From the NCBI RefSeq assembly GCF_900102075.1, contig NZ_FNAV01000009.1, forward strand, positions 216,195 to 280,194: a stretch of DNA of 64,000 nt. Reading direction: 5' to 3'. This DNA is from Salipiger thiooxidans (GTDB taxonomy: Bacteria > Pseudomonadota > Alphaproteobacteria > Rhodobacterales > Rhodobacteraceae). Shown piece by piece: positions 1 through 8,581 of the stretch. The translations under genes were made by a program, and so were the position numbers. Position 1 is the first letter of the stretch; every line of letters begins with the position of its first letter. Below the pieces are notes generated by a model. It worked only from the letters and a program-made list of their open reading frames with translations, ran no database searches and had not been told where the DNA came from.

Positions 1-1085
1 GACCGCGGCACGTACCACGACGGGTTGATGACCATGAACTCCATGCGGTCCGAGAACTCGGGCGTGCGGCGGTCGGGATCCTGGTGACCGACGACCGAAC
101 GGGTCTCGAAGCTCACCTTGCCGTCGTCTATGATGCGGGCGTGGAAGTCCACGAGGTTGACGAGGATATGCCGCGCGCCCAGCCCCTCGGGCATGTTGAG
201 CCAGCGCTCGCGCTCCATCGCCACGATGACCGATTTCAGCCGCTCCTCGGGACCGACGTTGATCGCCGAGAGCGTCGAGGAGCCGGCGACGCCGTCCACC
301 TTGAGCCCGTGATCTTCCTGGAAGCGCGACACGGCGGCAACGATGGCGTCGTCGTAGCGGGCGCTGAGCGAGGGCGCGAGATAATTCATCGCCACCAGCC
401 GGTCGCGCAGAGCCACCACATCGGCACCGGTCTGCCCCGGTTCGAGCTTGCCGCTGCGGACGGTCGCGCCCCAGCCGCCATGGGCGATGCGATGCTCGAG
501 CGTCAGCTTCTCGTGCATCAGCCGGGCATATTCCGGAGAGTGCGGCGCGAGGTCGCGCAGCACGGCGCGCGGGTCGCGACGGGCGAGATCCTGCAGCAGC
601 CCCTCGGAGGCCAGCCGCTGCGGCGGACGCTTGATGCCGGAATCGATGCGGCGTCCGTCGAGCATGCCGCCGTTCAGATCGTGCGCATATTTCAGGAAGG
701 TGCGGCTCAGCTCGACCTCGACGAGCCCGCGGGACCGGTCACCCTGCACCGAGCGCATCCGCGTCAGCAGACCGTTGAGATCGTAGCGCCGCGCCGGCAG
801 CCCGTGCGCCTCGGCGCGGGACAGCGCCTCGATCAGCGCCGCGCGGCGGTCCTGCGAGGCGGAATCATCGGCGGTCCAAAGCGGCTCAAAGCCCCGGGCG
901 CGGTAAAAGGCGGCCATGCCTTCGTCCTCGGACAGCGATCCCGCGACGGCCTGCTTGTAGGCCGTGAGCGACAGTCCCTGCGCCGCGACCCCTTGCGGAG
1001 CCATGGCCACAAGCCACCCCGCCGCCAGCGCCGCTGCCATGCCCGCCCGGAAACCCGCTCTCGTCTGCCTGCGCTCTTTTGACAT
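1..1085 (-). CDS. L,D-transpeptidase (YcbB/LdtD type), 3' part missing
   Basis: This is a murein L,D-transpeptidase, which forms 3-3 cross-links in periplasmic peptidoglycan. The first 361 residues are in the window. A membrane/signal segment lies at about residues 12-36, a long N-terminal scaffold follows, a peptidoglycan-binding domain lies at about 217-273, and the start of the YkuD catalytic domain begins near 303 (HILVNLVDFHARI, then VINPSWYVP). The catalytic His and Cys lie beyond the left edge, so activity cannot be checked. The start is the ATG at 1085-1083 (MSKERRQ). An internal Met at residue 16 is possible. It is divergent from the DUF882 gene at 1420; both act on the cell wall and often neighbour each other in this group. 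Confidence 0.9.
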   Translation of the reverse strand, partial: MSKERRQTRAGFRAGMAAALAAGWLVAMAPQGVAAQGLSLTAYKQAVAGSLSEDEGMAAFYRARGFEPLWTADDSASQDRRAALIEALSRAEAHGLPARRYDLNGLLTRMRSVQGDRSRGLVEVELSRTFLKYAHDLNGGMLDGRRIDSGIKRPPQRLASEGLLQDLARRDPRAVLRDLAPHSPEYARLMHEKLTLEHRIAHGGWGATVRSGKLEPGQTGADVVALRDRLVAMNYLAPSLSARYDDAIVAAVSRFQEDHGLKVDGVAGSSTLSAINVGPEERLKSVIVAMERERWLNMPEGLGARHILVNLVDFHARIIDDGKVSFETRSVVGHQDPDRRTPEFSDRMEFMVINPSWYVPR

Positions 1086-1307
1086 ACCCATCCCGAAATT
1101 AACCGCCTTCAAGTGATGAACTATTCTTGTTCTTCAGTGGTCTGGAGTGTCCACTCACATTTCCGAAAAATTAAATGTTTCCCCCTAGAAGAGACTGCAC
1201 TGCATCGCATCCGGGAGGTCAGCACATTTGCGCCACAGGTGTAAGCTCTTTTGCGCAGGATCTTGCCGAAAGAGCTTGATAACGGGAACGCGACTTAATT
1301 CACGCTT

Positions 1308-1336
1308 TCGACACGAATCCCGTTGTGGCATACAAT
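1308..1336 (+). promoter_or_regulatory. sigma-70-type promoter for the DUF882 gene
   Basis: TCGACA at 1308-1313 is followed by a 17-bp spacer and TACAAT at 1331-1336. It would give a leader of roughly 75 nt before the ATG at 1420. This is the best promoter match in the 334-bp gap between the two divergent cell-wall genes. I saw nothing else certain in that gap. Confidence 0.5.
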
Positions 1337-1419
1337 CAATGCATCTGGGGAGAGATGGCAGGGCCGCCCAACGAGGCGGCGCAAACAGGTACAGCGACTA
1401 ACGGGACAGGCGCTTCAAC

Positions 1420-1989
1420 ATGACTCAACGAACTGCAGGCGGCGTCACGCGCCGCGGCCTTCTTGGCGCATTTGCGGCCACACTTGTCACAGCAGCACCG
1501 ACGTACGGCAATGCCGCGGGCTTCCTCCGCGGTGGTGGTGACATTCGCCGGATCAAGATGTATTCGGGCCGCACGGGCGAAAAGATAGACATGATCTATT
1601 GGATCGAGGGGGAATATATCCCCGACGCCCTCAAGGAAATCACCTACTTCATGCGCGACTGGCGCACGAATGACGTGAAGCACATCGACGCGCGCACGAT
1701 CGACATCATGACGGCCGCGCACAACCTCATGGACACGACCGAACCGTACATGCTCATCTCGGGCTACCGGTCGCCCAAGACCAACGCCATGCTCCGCTCG
1801 CGCAGCTCTGGCGTTGCGAAGAACTCGCGCCACCTCAAGGGTGAGGCTGCGGATCTTCACATGAACTCCCGCTCCGTCAACCAGATCGCCAAGGCGGCCC
1901 AAGCGTGCCGTGCGGGTGGCGTGGGGCGCTACACCAGCTCAAGCTTTGTTCACATGGACTGCGGACCGGTGCGCACCTGGGGAAGCTGA
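1420..1989 (+). CDS. DUF882 (YcbK-like) M15 family peptidase, Tat exported
   Basis: This is a 189-residue YcbK/DUF882 protein of the peptidase M15 superfamily, expected to cut peptidoglycan peptides in the periplasm. The N-terminus has a twin-arginine signal (TRRGLLGAF, Arg11-Arg12) with a hydrophobic stretch ending near residue 32. The zinc-site pattern is visible: His138 and Asp145 in SRHLKGEAADLH, and His178 with Asp180 in FVHMDCG. The length is normal for the family. It is followed directly by a strong terminator, so it is probably monocistronic. Its substrate is inferred from the family only. Confidence 0.9.
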   Translation: MTQRTAGGVTRRGLLGAFAATLVTAAPTYGNAAGFLRGGGDIRRIKMYSGRTGEKIDMIYWIEGEYIPDALKEITYFMRDWRTNDVKHIDARTIDIMTAAHNLMDTTEPYMLISGYRSPKTNAMLRSRSSGVAKNSRHLKGEAADLHMNSRSVNQIAKAAQACRAGGVGRYTSSSFVHMDCGPVRTWGS

Positions 1990-2030
1990 GCCCGGACTCT
2001 TGTTCGTCCATCTGTGACAGAACGTACCAC

Positions 2031-2063
2031 AAGACGTCCGGTTCCGGGCGTCTTGTTTTTTTT
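2031..2063 (+). terminator. Rho-independent terminator after the DUF882 gene
   Basis: AAGACGTCCG and CGGGCGTCTT form a 10-bp stem with one G-U pair and a GTTC loop. It is followed by an eight-T run at 2056-2063. Confidence 0.9.
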
Positions 2064-2509
2064 CAGGGTTAATTCCGGGCCCCTGCCCGACCGCCCCCGA
2101 CCCCGGCAAAATCCGCAGGATTTACACACTCCGCTCGGGCGGACCCGCACCGCGGAAAGGTGGCGTGTTGCCGGGCCTTGTCGATTTCAGGGACCGACTG
2201 TCAACGGACTGTGCCCGAGCGTCGGCTCGCACAGCGGATTAAGATCGTCAGGCAGCCCGGTGCCGCAGCTCAGCGCGATCATCGATTGCGGACCAATTGG
2301 CAGCGGCAATGACCGCTCCTTGAACCGAGTCACTTCAGCAGGCGCAGCGCAGCAAGTCTTCGCAAGCTGCGACAAAGGACCGGCGCAGTGCCTGACGGGA
2401 ATCGCACAGAGATTGGGTCACTCGGGCCCGGCAGCTCGGCGGCTCAGCTTGTCTTGATGAGGCCATCGGACCGACGGGCAGCACCCAAAGGGCACCACCC
2501 GTGCGAGGA
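2064..2509. other. gene-free stretch with a small hairpin
   Basis: I see no supportable gene here. Short open frames exist on both strands but lack a ribosome binding site and a recognisable product. A small inverted repeat, AGCGG (2302-2306) and CCGCT (2313-2317), sits in the middle. It might be a decayed dispersed repeat, but the window contains no second copy to support that. Confidence 0.4.
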
Positions 2510-3076
2510 TCACTTCATGCGGCGGAGATAGGTCCAGGTCGGGACCTTGGCATTGCGCGCGACCGAGAAGGCCTCGGCATCGCCAATGTATTCGAAGCCG
2601 CAGTTCGTCAGCACACGGCCCGAGGCCGGGTTGTCCTGGAACACGCTCGCGAAGATCGTGTCGTTGCCGAACGGGTTGGCGCTGACCAGCGCCTGCACGG
2701 CCTCGGAGGCGTGGCCGGTGTTCCAGAACGGTGGCGCGATCCAGTAGCCGACCTCGCTCTGGTTGCGGTCGAGCCGCTCCAGCGAGATCACGCCCAGCAC
2801 CTCGGCACCGCCATGTTCGGAGGCATCGAGCGCCCAGATGTCTTCCTTGCGCTCGGAGGCGGTGGCACGGGCGATGAACGCCTCGGTGGCGCCGGGCGGC
2901 AGCGGGTGGGGAATCGACGTGGTCATCCGCGCAAGGCGCAGGTCGCCGGTGTAATGCTCGAGCAACCCGGTATCGGAACGGCGCAGCGGCCGCAGCTTGA
3001 AACGTTCGGCCTCGATGGCGGGCTGCAGAACAACGGGTGCAGGCCGCTCGGGCATCTTCAACTGGTCCAGACTCAT
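2510..3076 (-). CDS. GNAT family N-acetyltransferase (RimJ/RimL-like)
   Basis: This is a 188-residue acetyl-CoA-dependent N-acetyltransferase of the RimJ/RimL-like branch. RLKPLR-type opening residues (ERFKLRPLRRSDTG) and the acetyl-CoA loop WNTGHASEAV are visible, followed by the usual alternation of NPFG, ASVFQDN and S-x-R-V-L. The start chosen is ATG at 3076, because AGAGGAG lies 7 nt upstream; a longer frame starting at 3139 has no such site and runs into the rpmA terminator. The acceptor substrate is unknown. It may modify a ribosomal protein or a small molecule; neighbouring rpmA-rplU is only circumstantial. Confidence 0.85.
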   Translation of the reverse strand: MSLDQLKMPERPAPVVLQPAIEAERFKLRPLRRSDTGLLEHYTGDLRLARMTTSIPHPLPPGATEAFIARATASERKEDIWALDASEHGGAEVLGVISLERLDRNQSEVGYWIAPPFWNTGHASEAVQALVSANPFGNDTIFASVFQDNPASGRVLTNCGFEYIGDAEAFSVARNAKVPTWTYLRRMK

Positions 3077-3137
3077 GTGCACGCTCCTCTTATGCACGGT
3101 CTTACAGGGATCGGCGCCTCCCCCTCCTGAAAACGCC

Positions 3138-3166
3138 AAAAGGGGACCGGCATCTTGCCGATCCCC
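3138..3166 (-). terminator. terminator of the rplU-rpmA operon
   Basis: On the minus strand GGGGATCGGC pairs with GCCGGTCCCC (one mismatch, loop AAGAT) and is followed by TTTT at 3141-3138. It lies 28-56 bp after the rpmA stop. Confidence 0.85.
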
Positions 3167-3193
3167 CTGAATGTCGCATCCTGCGAGATCGGC

Positions 3194-3463
3194 TTACTCG
3201 GCAGCCTCCGCCACCGGCAGAACGGATACGAAGGTTCGGCCCTTGAGGCCTTTGTGGAAGGTCACGGACCCCTCTTCTGTTGCGAAGATGGTGTGGTCCT
3301 TGCCCATTCCAACGCCCTCGCCCGGCCAGAACTTGGTGCCGCGCTGACGGATGATGATGTTGCCCGGGATGGCCGCCTGGCCACCGTAGAGCTTCACGCC
3401 AAGACGGCGGCCTGCGGAGTCGCGGCCGTTACGGGACGAACCGCCTGCTTTTTTATGTGCCAT
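3194..3463 (-). CDS. rpmA: 50S ribosomal protein L27
   Basis: This is ribosomal protein L27, 89 residues, located near the peptidyl-transferase centre of the large subunit. The N-terminus [16 protein letters not shown] and the stretch [16 protein letters not shown] are diagnostic. It has no N-terminal extension of the type cleaved in Firmicutes. It follows rplU by 19 bp in the usual rplU-rpmA order, and a terminator closes the operon. Confidence 0.98.
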   Translation of the reverse strand: MAHKKAGGSSRNGRDSAGRRLGVKLYGGQAAIPGNIIIRQRGTKFWPGEGVGMGKDHTIFATEEGSVTFHKGLKGRTFVSVLPVAEAAE

Positions 3464-3482
3464 GGGTTGGTCTCCTTAACGC

Positions 3483-4043
3483 TTATGCGAGGCTCTTGGC
3501 CTGCTCGACCCACTCGGGCTTCACCTTGACGGCCTCGAAGGTCTCGGGGTCGACAGCGGCGAGCTCGGCGAAGGTCGTGACGCCAGCCTCGTTGAGCTTC
3601 TTGGCGGCGGCGGGGCCGACACCGGTGATCTGGGTCAGGTCGTCACCTGCAGCTGCGGGGGCAGCGGCGGCACCGGCCACGGAGCCTGCGCCCACGGCAG
3701 CCTTGACGCCGGTTGCGTCTGCGCCCGAGGCGAGGATCTCGGTCACGCGCACAAGCGTCAGCTTCTGGCGGTGGCCCTTGGTGCGCTGCGAGCTGTGCTT
3801 GCGGCGGCGCTTGACGAAGTGGATGACCTTGTCACCCTTGACCTGGTCGATGACCTCGGCCTGCACGGCAGCACCCGCAACGAGCGGCGCGCCGAGCGTG
3901 ACGTCGTCGCCACCCAGCATGAGGATATCGTTGAACTGCACGGTTTCACCCGCGTCTGCGGCCAGCTTTTCCACGCGGAGCATGTCGCCCGCCTGGACCT
4001 TGTATTGCTTGCCGCCGGTTTTCATCACCGCGAACATCTGCAT
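3483..4043 (-). CDS. rplU: 50S ribosomal protein L21 with C-terminal helix-hairpin-helix extension
   Basis: This is ribosomal protein L21, which binds 23S rRNA. The core covers about residues 1-103: it opens MFAVMKTGGKQYKVQAGD and ends in the basic KRRRKHSSQRTKGHRQ segment. Most L21 proteins are close to 103 residues; this one has 186. The extra part is an Ala-rich linker (about 110-135) followed by a helix-hairpin-helix-like domain, LTQITGVGPAAAKKLNEAG, at about 136-186. Such tails are known in alphaproteobacterial L21 annotation, but their role is not established. It is first in the operon with rpmA. Confidence 0.97.
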   Translation of the reverse strand: MQMFAVMKTGGKQYKVQAGDMLRVEKLAADAGETVQFNDILMLGGDDVTLGAPLVAGAAVQAEVIDQVKGDKVIHFVKRRRKHSSQRTKGHRQKLTLVRVTEILASGADATGVKAAVGAGSVAGAAAAPAAAGDDLTQITGVGPAAAKKLNEAGVTTFAELAAVDPETFEAVKVKPEWVEQAKSLA

Positions 4044-4282
4044 CTTCCTTCGTTTCCCGCGTCCTGTGGCGCCCTTTCGGGGCTTGCCGGGGCCTGAACC
4101 CCGCCTCGGACAGCGCGCCCTCTGGGGGCTGTCATGGATATAAGAATCGAAATCGGGGCCGCAATAGCCCCGGTCCGAGCCGGGCTTATCGGAGGATACC
4201 CCTCAATTGTCAACCCGAGCTTTCGGTGCGCGCAGGCCATTCGCCCCGGCCGCGCGCTTGCTGTGTCCCTGTGAAGACCGGC

Positions 4283-5101
4283 CTAGAGGTCCTGCGCCAT
4301 CATCTGCTGCGCCGCCGCGAGGCCGAGTGCGTACGAGATCTCGTCGTACATCGCATTGAACCCGTCGAAGAGCGCTCGGTTCATCGCCTTGCCCTCGTCG
4401 GTCGACGACAGCGCCACATAATCCTCGAGGTCCTTGTCGGCAATCGGGCCGTAGGACATCAGCAGGTAGCCGTAGAGCCATTCGCGGGTGTCGGCGCGGG
4501 TCTCGGGCTCCTGCGACCAGACCTCGTCGGCGATGTCACGCTCGGACATCTCGAGCGCGCCGCCGTCCACCAGCCCGAGATAGAAGCGGTAGCTGGCGTT
4601 CATCGCGCCCACCACGTTGGCGTCGAGAAGGTCGTTGGCCTGCACGAACTCGGTGATCAGCCCCAGCCGCCCGTCGGACGAGCCGTCGAGCCCGCGGAAG
4701 GCCTCGCGCGCGGCATATTCCACGTCGTCGTCGATCAGGGCACGCCGCGCCGACAGCTCGACGTCGACGATGCGCTCGCCGGTCTCGCCTCCGAAGAAGG
4801 CCAGCAGCGGCGTGGCGTCGGTGTCGCCAAAGCTCTCGGCGAAAGTCGCGCGCACGGTCTCTTCCATGGCGTCGGTGTCGTAGATCGTCGAGACCGCCTC
4901 CTGCCAGCGCGGGGTCGCCCCGCCGGGGATCAGGTCGACGGCCATCTCGCGCCCGTAGTCGAGCCCCTCCTCGCGCATGATCTGCACGATCGCCGGCAAC
5001 CCGAGCGAATCCAGCAGCGCCTCCGTGGGATCGGCGGGATCCGCGGCGGCGGGAAGGGACAGCGTGACACTGAGGATACATGCGGCAATGCGCAGGACCA
5101 T
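4283..5101 (-). CDS. DUF2059 domain-containing exported protein
   Basis: This is a 272-residue protein with a signal peptide (residues 1-20, cleavage after LPAAA). It contains two DUF2059-like helical segments: one around TVRATFAESFGD and LAFFGGETGERIVDVE, one in the C-terminal third around DYVALSSTDEGKAMNRALF. DUF2059 proteins are periplasmic and helical, with no agreed function. It stands alone, pointing away from tRNA-Ser, and no operon partner is visible. The 180 bp upstream contain no other gene. Confidence 0.8.
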   Translation of the reverse strand: MVLRIAACILSVTLSLPAAADPADPTEALLDSLGLPAIVQIMREEGLDYGREMAVDLIPGGATPRWQEAVSTIYDTDAMEETVRATFAESFGDTDATPLLAFFGGETGERIVDVELSARRALIDDDVEYAAREAFRGLDGSSDGRLGLITEFVQANDLLDANVVGAMNASYRFYLGLVDGGALEMSERDIADEVWSQEPETRADTREWLYGYLLMSYGPIADKDLEDYVALSSTDEGKAMNRALFDGFNAMYDEISYALGLAAAQQMMAQDL

Positions 5102-5271
5102 GGCGGGGGATTCTCCGGTTCGCGAGCGTCCCCCAGATTAAGCGTGCTCAAGGGGATTTCCAAGCGTCTGCCCCGGGTGAAGGCACGACCGGCGGCTTGT
5201 GGCGCAATTCGTGAAATTTCCCTGTTGCACCCGCTCACGCATCTCGCTAAACGGCCCCCCACGACCCCCGC

Positions 5272-5361
5272 GGAGAGGTGCCGGAGTGGTCGAACGGGGC
5301 GGTCTCGAAAACCGTTGACCCTTCACGGGGTCCCAGGGTTCGAATCCCTGTCTCTCCGCCA
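5272..5361 (+). tRNA. tRNA-Ser (anticodon CGA)
   Basis: This is a 90-nt class II tRNA. The acceptor strands GGAGAGG (5272-5278) and TCTCTCC (5351-5357) pair with one G-U. The anticodon loop CTCGAAA gives anticodon CGA for UCG codons. A long variable arm (GACCCTTCACGGGGTC) fits serine, the T-loop is GGTTCGAATCC, and the 3' CCA is encoded. An open frame crosses it on the plus strand, but that frame is not a gene. Confidence 0.97.
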
Positions 5362-5384
5362 CAAACTCTTCCTGCAAGAGTTTG
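5362..5384 (+). terminator. hairpin directly after tRNA-Ser
   Basis: CAAACTCTT and AAGAGTTTG form a perfect 9-bp stem with a CCTGC loop. It begins one base after the CCA and has no U-tract. It may end transcription or guide 3' processing. Confidence 0.55.
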
Positions 5385-5563
5385 AGCAGACCACCGAGGT
5401 GCAGATCCGACGGGCGATATGGCCCCGAGGCGCACCCGGCCGGGTCCCTCCCCTTGATCCAGTTTCCAGACCACCGACGGTCATTGAAAGTCCCGCGCAC
5501 TGTACCACGGCGCCCGTCCGCGCTAAGCCGCCATGGACGTTCCCGGCCCCGGACCCACGCATC

Positions 5564-6862
5564 ATGGATCTCTTCGACGCCTCCCCCTCCCGCCGCCGGC
5601 GCCCGCTGGCCGACCTGCTGCGCCCCGAGACGCTCGACGACGTGATCGGGCAGAAGGCGCTGGTGGCGCCGGGCTCGCTGTTGCGGCGGCGGATCGCGGC
5701 GGACGCGCTCGGCAGCCTGCTGCTCTACGGTCCGCCCGGCATCGGCAAGACCTCGATCGCGCGCGCCGTCGGGCAGATGCTCGGCAAGGAATTCCGCGTG
5801 CTGCATGCCGCGGGCGTGCGGGTCTCGGACATCCGCAAGATTGCCGACGAGGCCCGGATCCGCCCCGTGCTGATGTTCGTCGACGAGGTGCACCGCCTGT
5901 CGTCCACGCAGGCTGATGACCTGCTGACGATCTGCGAGGAAGGCACCGCCGATTTCATCGGCGCCACCACCGAAAATCCCTACCACGCCATCCCCAAGGC
6001 GCTGATCTCGCGCTCGCAGGTGCTGAAGCTCGAGCCGCTGGCCATCGAGGACATGGAGGAGGTGCTGCGCCGGGGCATGGCCCGCCTCGCCTCGGACGGC
6101 ATCGAGGTCGAGATCGCGCCCGAGCACCTGAGGCTGATCGCCGGGCGCTCCGGCGGCGACGCGCGCAAGGCGCTGACCGCGCTGGAAAGCCTCGCGGTCG
6201 GCCATGGCGAGGCCAGGGTGCGGATCACCGATGCGATGATCGAAGAGGTCTACGCCGCGGCACCGGTGAGCTTCGACCGCTCCGGCGACCGGCACTACGA
6301 CGTGACTTCGGCCTTCGTGAAATCCATGCGCGGCTCGGACCCGGACGCGACGCTGCACTGGCTGGCGGTGCTGATCCACGCGGGCGAGGACCCGCGCTAC
6401 ATCGCCCGGCGCATCATGATCCACGCCTCCGAGGACGTGGGCCTCGCCGACAACACCGCGCTGCAGACGGCGGTCGCGGCGGCGCAGGCGGTCGAGATGA
6501 TCGGCTATCCAGAGGCACAGATCATCCTTGCCCACGCGGCGCTGCACGTGGCGCGGGCGCCGAAATCGGGCTCGGCCTGCCGCGGCATCGGCGCGGCGCT
6601 TGCGCACGTCCGCAACGCCGAGGATCTCGCGGTGCCGCTGCACCTGCGCGACGCGCATTACGCCGGCGCCGCCAAGCTCGGGCACGTGGGCTACCGCTTT
6701 CCGCACGACGATCCGCGCGGCTGGGTCGAGCAGAGCTACGCCACGGGCGTCGCGCCCGGGCAATTCTACCAGAGCGATGCGCGACAGGCCGCGAGCTTCG
6801 AGAAGCGCGCCGACGAGTATTGGGAGAGGCTGACCGGCCGCCCGGTGCCGCGCCGGTTCTGA
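5564..6862 (+). CDS. rarA: RarA/MgsA-like AAA+ ATPase, divergent
   Basis: This is a 432-residue clamp-loader-like AAA+ ATPase of the RarA/MgsA/WRNIP1 family, which acts at stalled replication forks. It shows Walker A GPPGIGKT at 56-63, Walker B FVDEVHR near 105-111, the sensor-1 motif GATTENP, and a long MgsA C-terminal region (DPRYIARRIMIHASEDVGLA through the final third). It departs from standard RarA after Walker B, where the usual RFNRAQQD-like segment reads RLSSTQADDLL. The start is the ATG at 5564 (MDLFDAS); the open frame upstream contains the tRNA. It may be a RarA paralog. A search for a second copy elsewhere in the genome would decide. Confidence 0.8.
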   Translation: MDLFDASPSRRRRPLADLLRPETLDDVIGQKALVAPGSLLRRRIAADALGSLLLYGPPGIGKTSIARAVGQMLGKEFRVLHAAGVRVSDIRKIADEARIRPVLMFVDEVHRLSSTQADDLLTICEEGTADFIGATTENPYHAIPKALISRSQVLKLEPLAIEDMEEVLRRGMARLASDGIEVEIAPEHLRLIAGRSGGDARKALTALESLAVGHGEARVRITDAMIEEVYAAAPVSFDRSGDRHYDVTSAFVKSMRGSDPDATLHWLAVLIHAGEDPRYIARRIMIHASEDVGLADNTALQTAVAAAQAVEMIGYPEAQIILAHAALHVARAPKSGSACRGIGAALAHVRNAEDLAVPLHLRDAHYAGAAKLGHVGYRFPHDDPRGWVEQSYATGVAPGQFYQSDARQAASFEKRADEYWERLTGRPVPRRF

Positions 6863-6929
6863 CCACGGGGACCAAACCCGCACGGCTTGTCCCTGCCCCG
6901 GCATCGGGCAATGCTGGCAGCCGGACCAT

Positions 6930-7586
6930 ATGAGTGAAGGTGACGACGTGACGGAGTTCCTGATCGACGGCGACGCGCCCGGGCGCAGCACCGTGCTGCT
7001 CGCGCATGGCGCCGGGGCGGCGATGGACAGCGGTTTCATGGAGCTTGCCGCCGCAGCGCTCGCCGAGGCCGGCCTGCGGGTGGCGCGGTTCGAGTTTGCC
7101 TACATGGCCGGACGGCGCAGCGGCGGCAGCAAGCGGCCCCCGCCCCGCATCGAGAGCCTGCGCGCAGAATATTTCAAGGCCATCGACGCGCTCGCCACCG
7201 AGGGCCCGCTGATCATCGGCGGCAAGTCGATGGGCGGCCGGGTCGCGAGCCTTGTCGCCGACGAGGCCTTTGCTGCGGGCCGCATCGCGGGGCTCCTCTG
7301 CCTCGGCTACCCGTTCCACCCGACCGGCAAGCCAGAGCGGCTGCGCACAGACCATCTCGAGATGCTCGCGACGCCCGCGCTGATCTGTCAGGGCACCCGC
7401 GACCCGTTCGGCACGCAGGACGAGGTCGCAGGCTATGCGCTGTCGCCGACGATCCAGCTCTGCTGGTTCGAGGACGGCGACCATGACCTGAAGCCGCGCC
7501 GCTCCCGCACCAGCGCCACGCAGGCCGACCACATCGCCGAGGCCGCCCGCACCGCCGCGCGCTGGAGCGCCACGCTCACCACCTGA
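6930..7586 (+). CDS. alpha/beta hydrolase of the KANL3/Tex30 type
   Basis: This is a 218-residue cytoplasmic alpha/beta hydrolase. The opening LLAHGAGAAMDS, the nucleophile elbow GKSMGG (Ser100), acid TRDPFG (Asp158) and base DGDHDLKP (His185) form a complete triad. This arrangement matches the KANL3/Tex30 hydrolase-like family. The natural substrate is unknown. It follows the RarA-like gene by 67 bp on the same strand, with no sign that the two share a function. Confidence 0.85.
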   Translation: MSEGDDVTEFLIDGDAPGRSTVLLAHGAGAAMDSGFMELAAAALAEAGLRVARFEFAYMAGRRSGGSKRPPPRIESLRAEYFKAIDALATEGPLIIGGKSMGGRVASLVADEAFAAGRIAGLLCLGYPFHPTGKPERLRTDHLEMLATPALICQGTRDPFGTQDEVAGYALSPTIQLCWFEDGDHDLKPRRSRTSATQADHIAEAARTAARWSATLTT

Positions 7587-7843
7587 GGGGGCCGCGCCAC
7601 CTCTTCGACCGCGGGAAAGTCACGACATCCCATGCGGTTACCGCGCATCTCGGGGAACCCCGAAGGCGCTTTCCTGGCAGCACCATGGCGCCAGCCGCAT
7701 GTTTTCCGGGCTTCCCCAATCGCTTGATTCCGATCAAGGTTAAGAGGCGAAATGATGAGTACTGTCTCACCCAATACGCGAAGCGCGGCCAAGCCCGGCC
7801 CGCCCGCCGCTGGGACACCAAGAGACCCGGAAAGGAGAGTTCG

Positions 7844-8365
7844 ATGCGCCATGCCCCTCAACCCCGGTCCCGGCTGTCAGGCCTTGCCCGACTCGCCGCG
7901 CCGCTGCTGCTCGCGACGGTCTGCGCCGGGCCGGTCCTGGCGGAAGACACCTTGCTCGCCATCGAAACCGCCGACGGCACGGTGACCGAGTTCGACCGTG
8001 ACACCCTCGAGGCGATGACCTCGCGCGATTTCAGCACCGAAACGCAGTGGACATGGGAAGAGAAGAAGTTCTCCGGCCCGGTGCTGCGCGAGGTGCTCGC
8101 CTCGGCCGGGCTTGAGCACGGGGTCATCGCATTGGTGGCCGACGACGGCTACGAAATGAAGATCGACCTCGACGCGGACGCCGAGTACCTGACCGCCGAC
8201 TACCCGATCATCGCCACCCGCATCGACGACGCGCCCTTCGAGGTCACCGAAAGCGGGCCGCTCTGGGTCATGTTCCCCTATGACAGCCACCCGGAGCTGA
8301 ACGTCGAGAAGGTCTATTCGATGTCGATCTGGCAGCTCAAGCGCATCGTCGAAAGCGCCGAGTGA
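7844..8365 (+). CDS. exported molybdopterin-domain-like protein (YedY/sulfite-oxidase-fold fragment)
   Basis: This is a 173-residue exported protein. The signal peptide covers about residues 1-34 (ends AGPVLA). The mature part resembles the small oxidoreductase molybdopterin-binding fold proteins: FSGPVLREVLASAG, then DDGYEMKIDLD, then PLWVMFPYD. The cysteine that binds molybdenum in true sulfite-oxidase-family enzymes is not visible, so it may be a cofactor-free relative, possibly a periplasmic sensor or partner. The start is ATG 7844, with AAAGGAGAG just upstream; a longer frame from 7685 is not supported. The 215 bp after it hold no gene. Confidence 0.65.
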   Translation: MRHAPQPRSRLSGLARLAAPLLLATVCAGPVLAEDTLLAIETADGTVTEFDRDTLEAMTSRDFSTETQWTWEEKKFSGPVLREVLASAGLEHGVIALVADDGYEMKIDLDADAEYLTADYPIIATRIDDAPFEVTESGPLWVMFPYDSHPELNVEKVYSMSIWQLKRIVESAE

Positions 8366-8581
8366 CGGCCACGGGGCAGGCCCGCGGCCGGCCCTTTCCT
8401 CGGTCCTCGCGCACAACGTGCCATCTTGCCCGGCGCGCCCGGTGGCAGTACCCTTCTAAGTGACTGAAGTTCGGCACTTGGGGGAGAGGCTGACCGGGCA
8501 GGTCCGCCGCGCACCGATAGTCACACCGTTACTCTGACAGTCGCCCAACCCGGGCGCCGCGCGCCCCAGCGAGTAACGACA

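Noticed and set aside
2187..2375. 62-residue minus-strand open frame as a gene
   Set aside because: It has no ribosome binding site, no recognisable domain and no neighbour it could be translated with.
4226..5563. Very long open frame continuing upstream of the RarA-like gene
   Set aside because: It contains the complete tRNA-Ser gene and runs antisense through the DUF2059 gene; similarity to RarA begins only at 5564.
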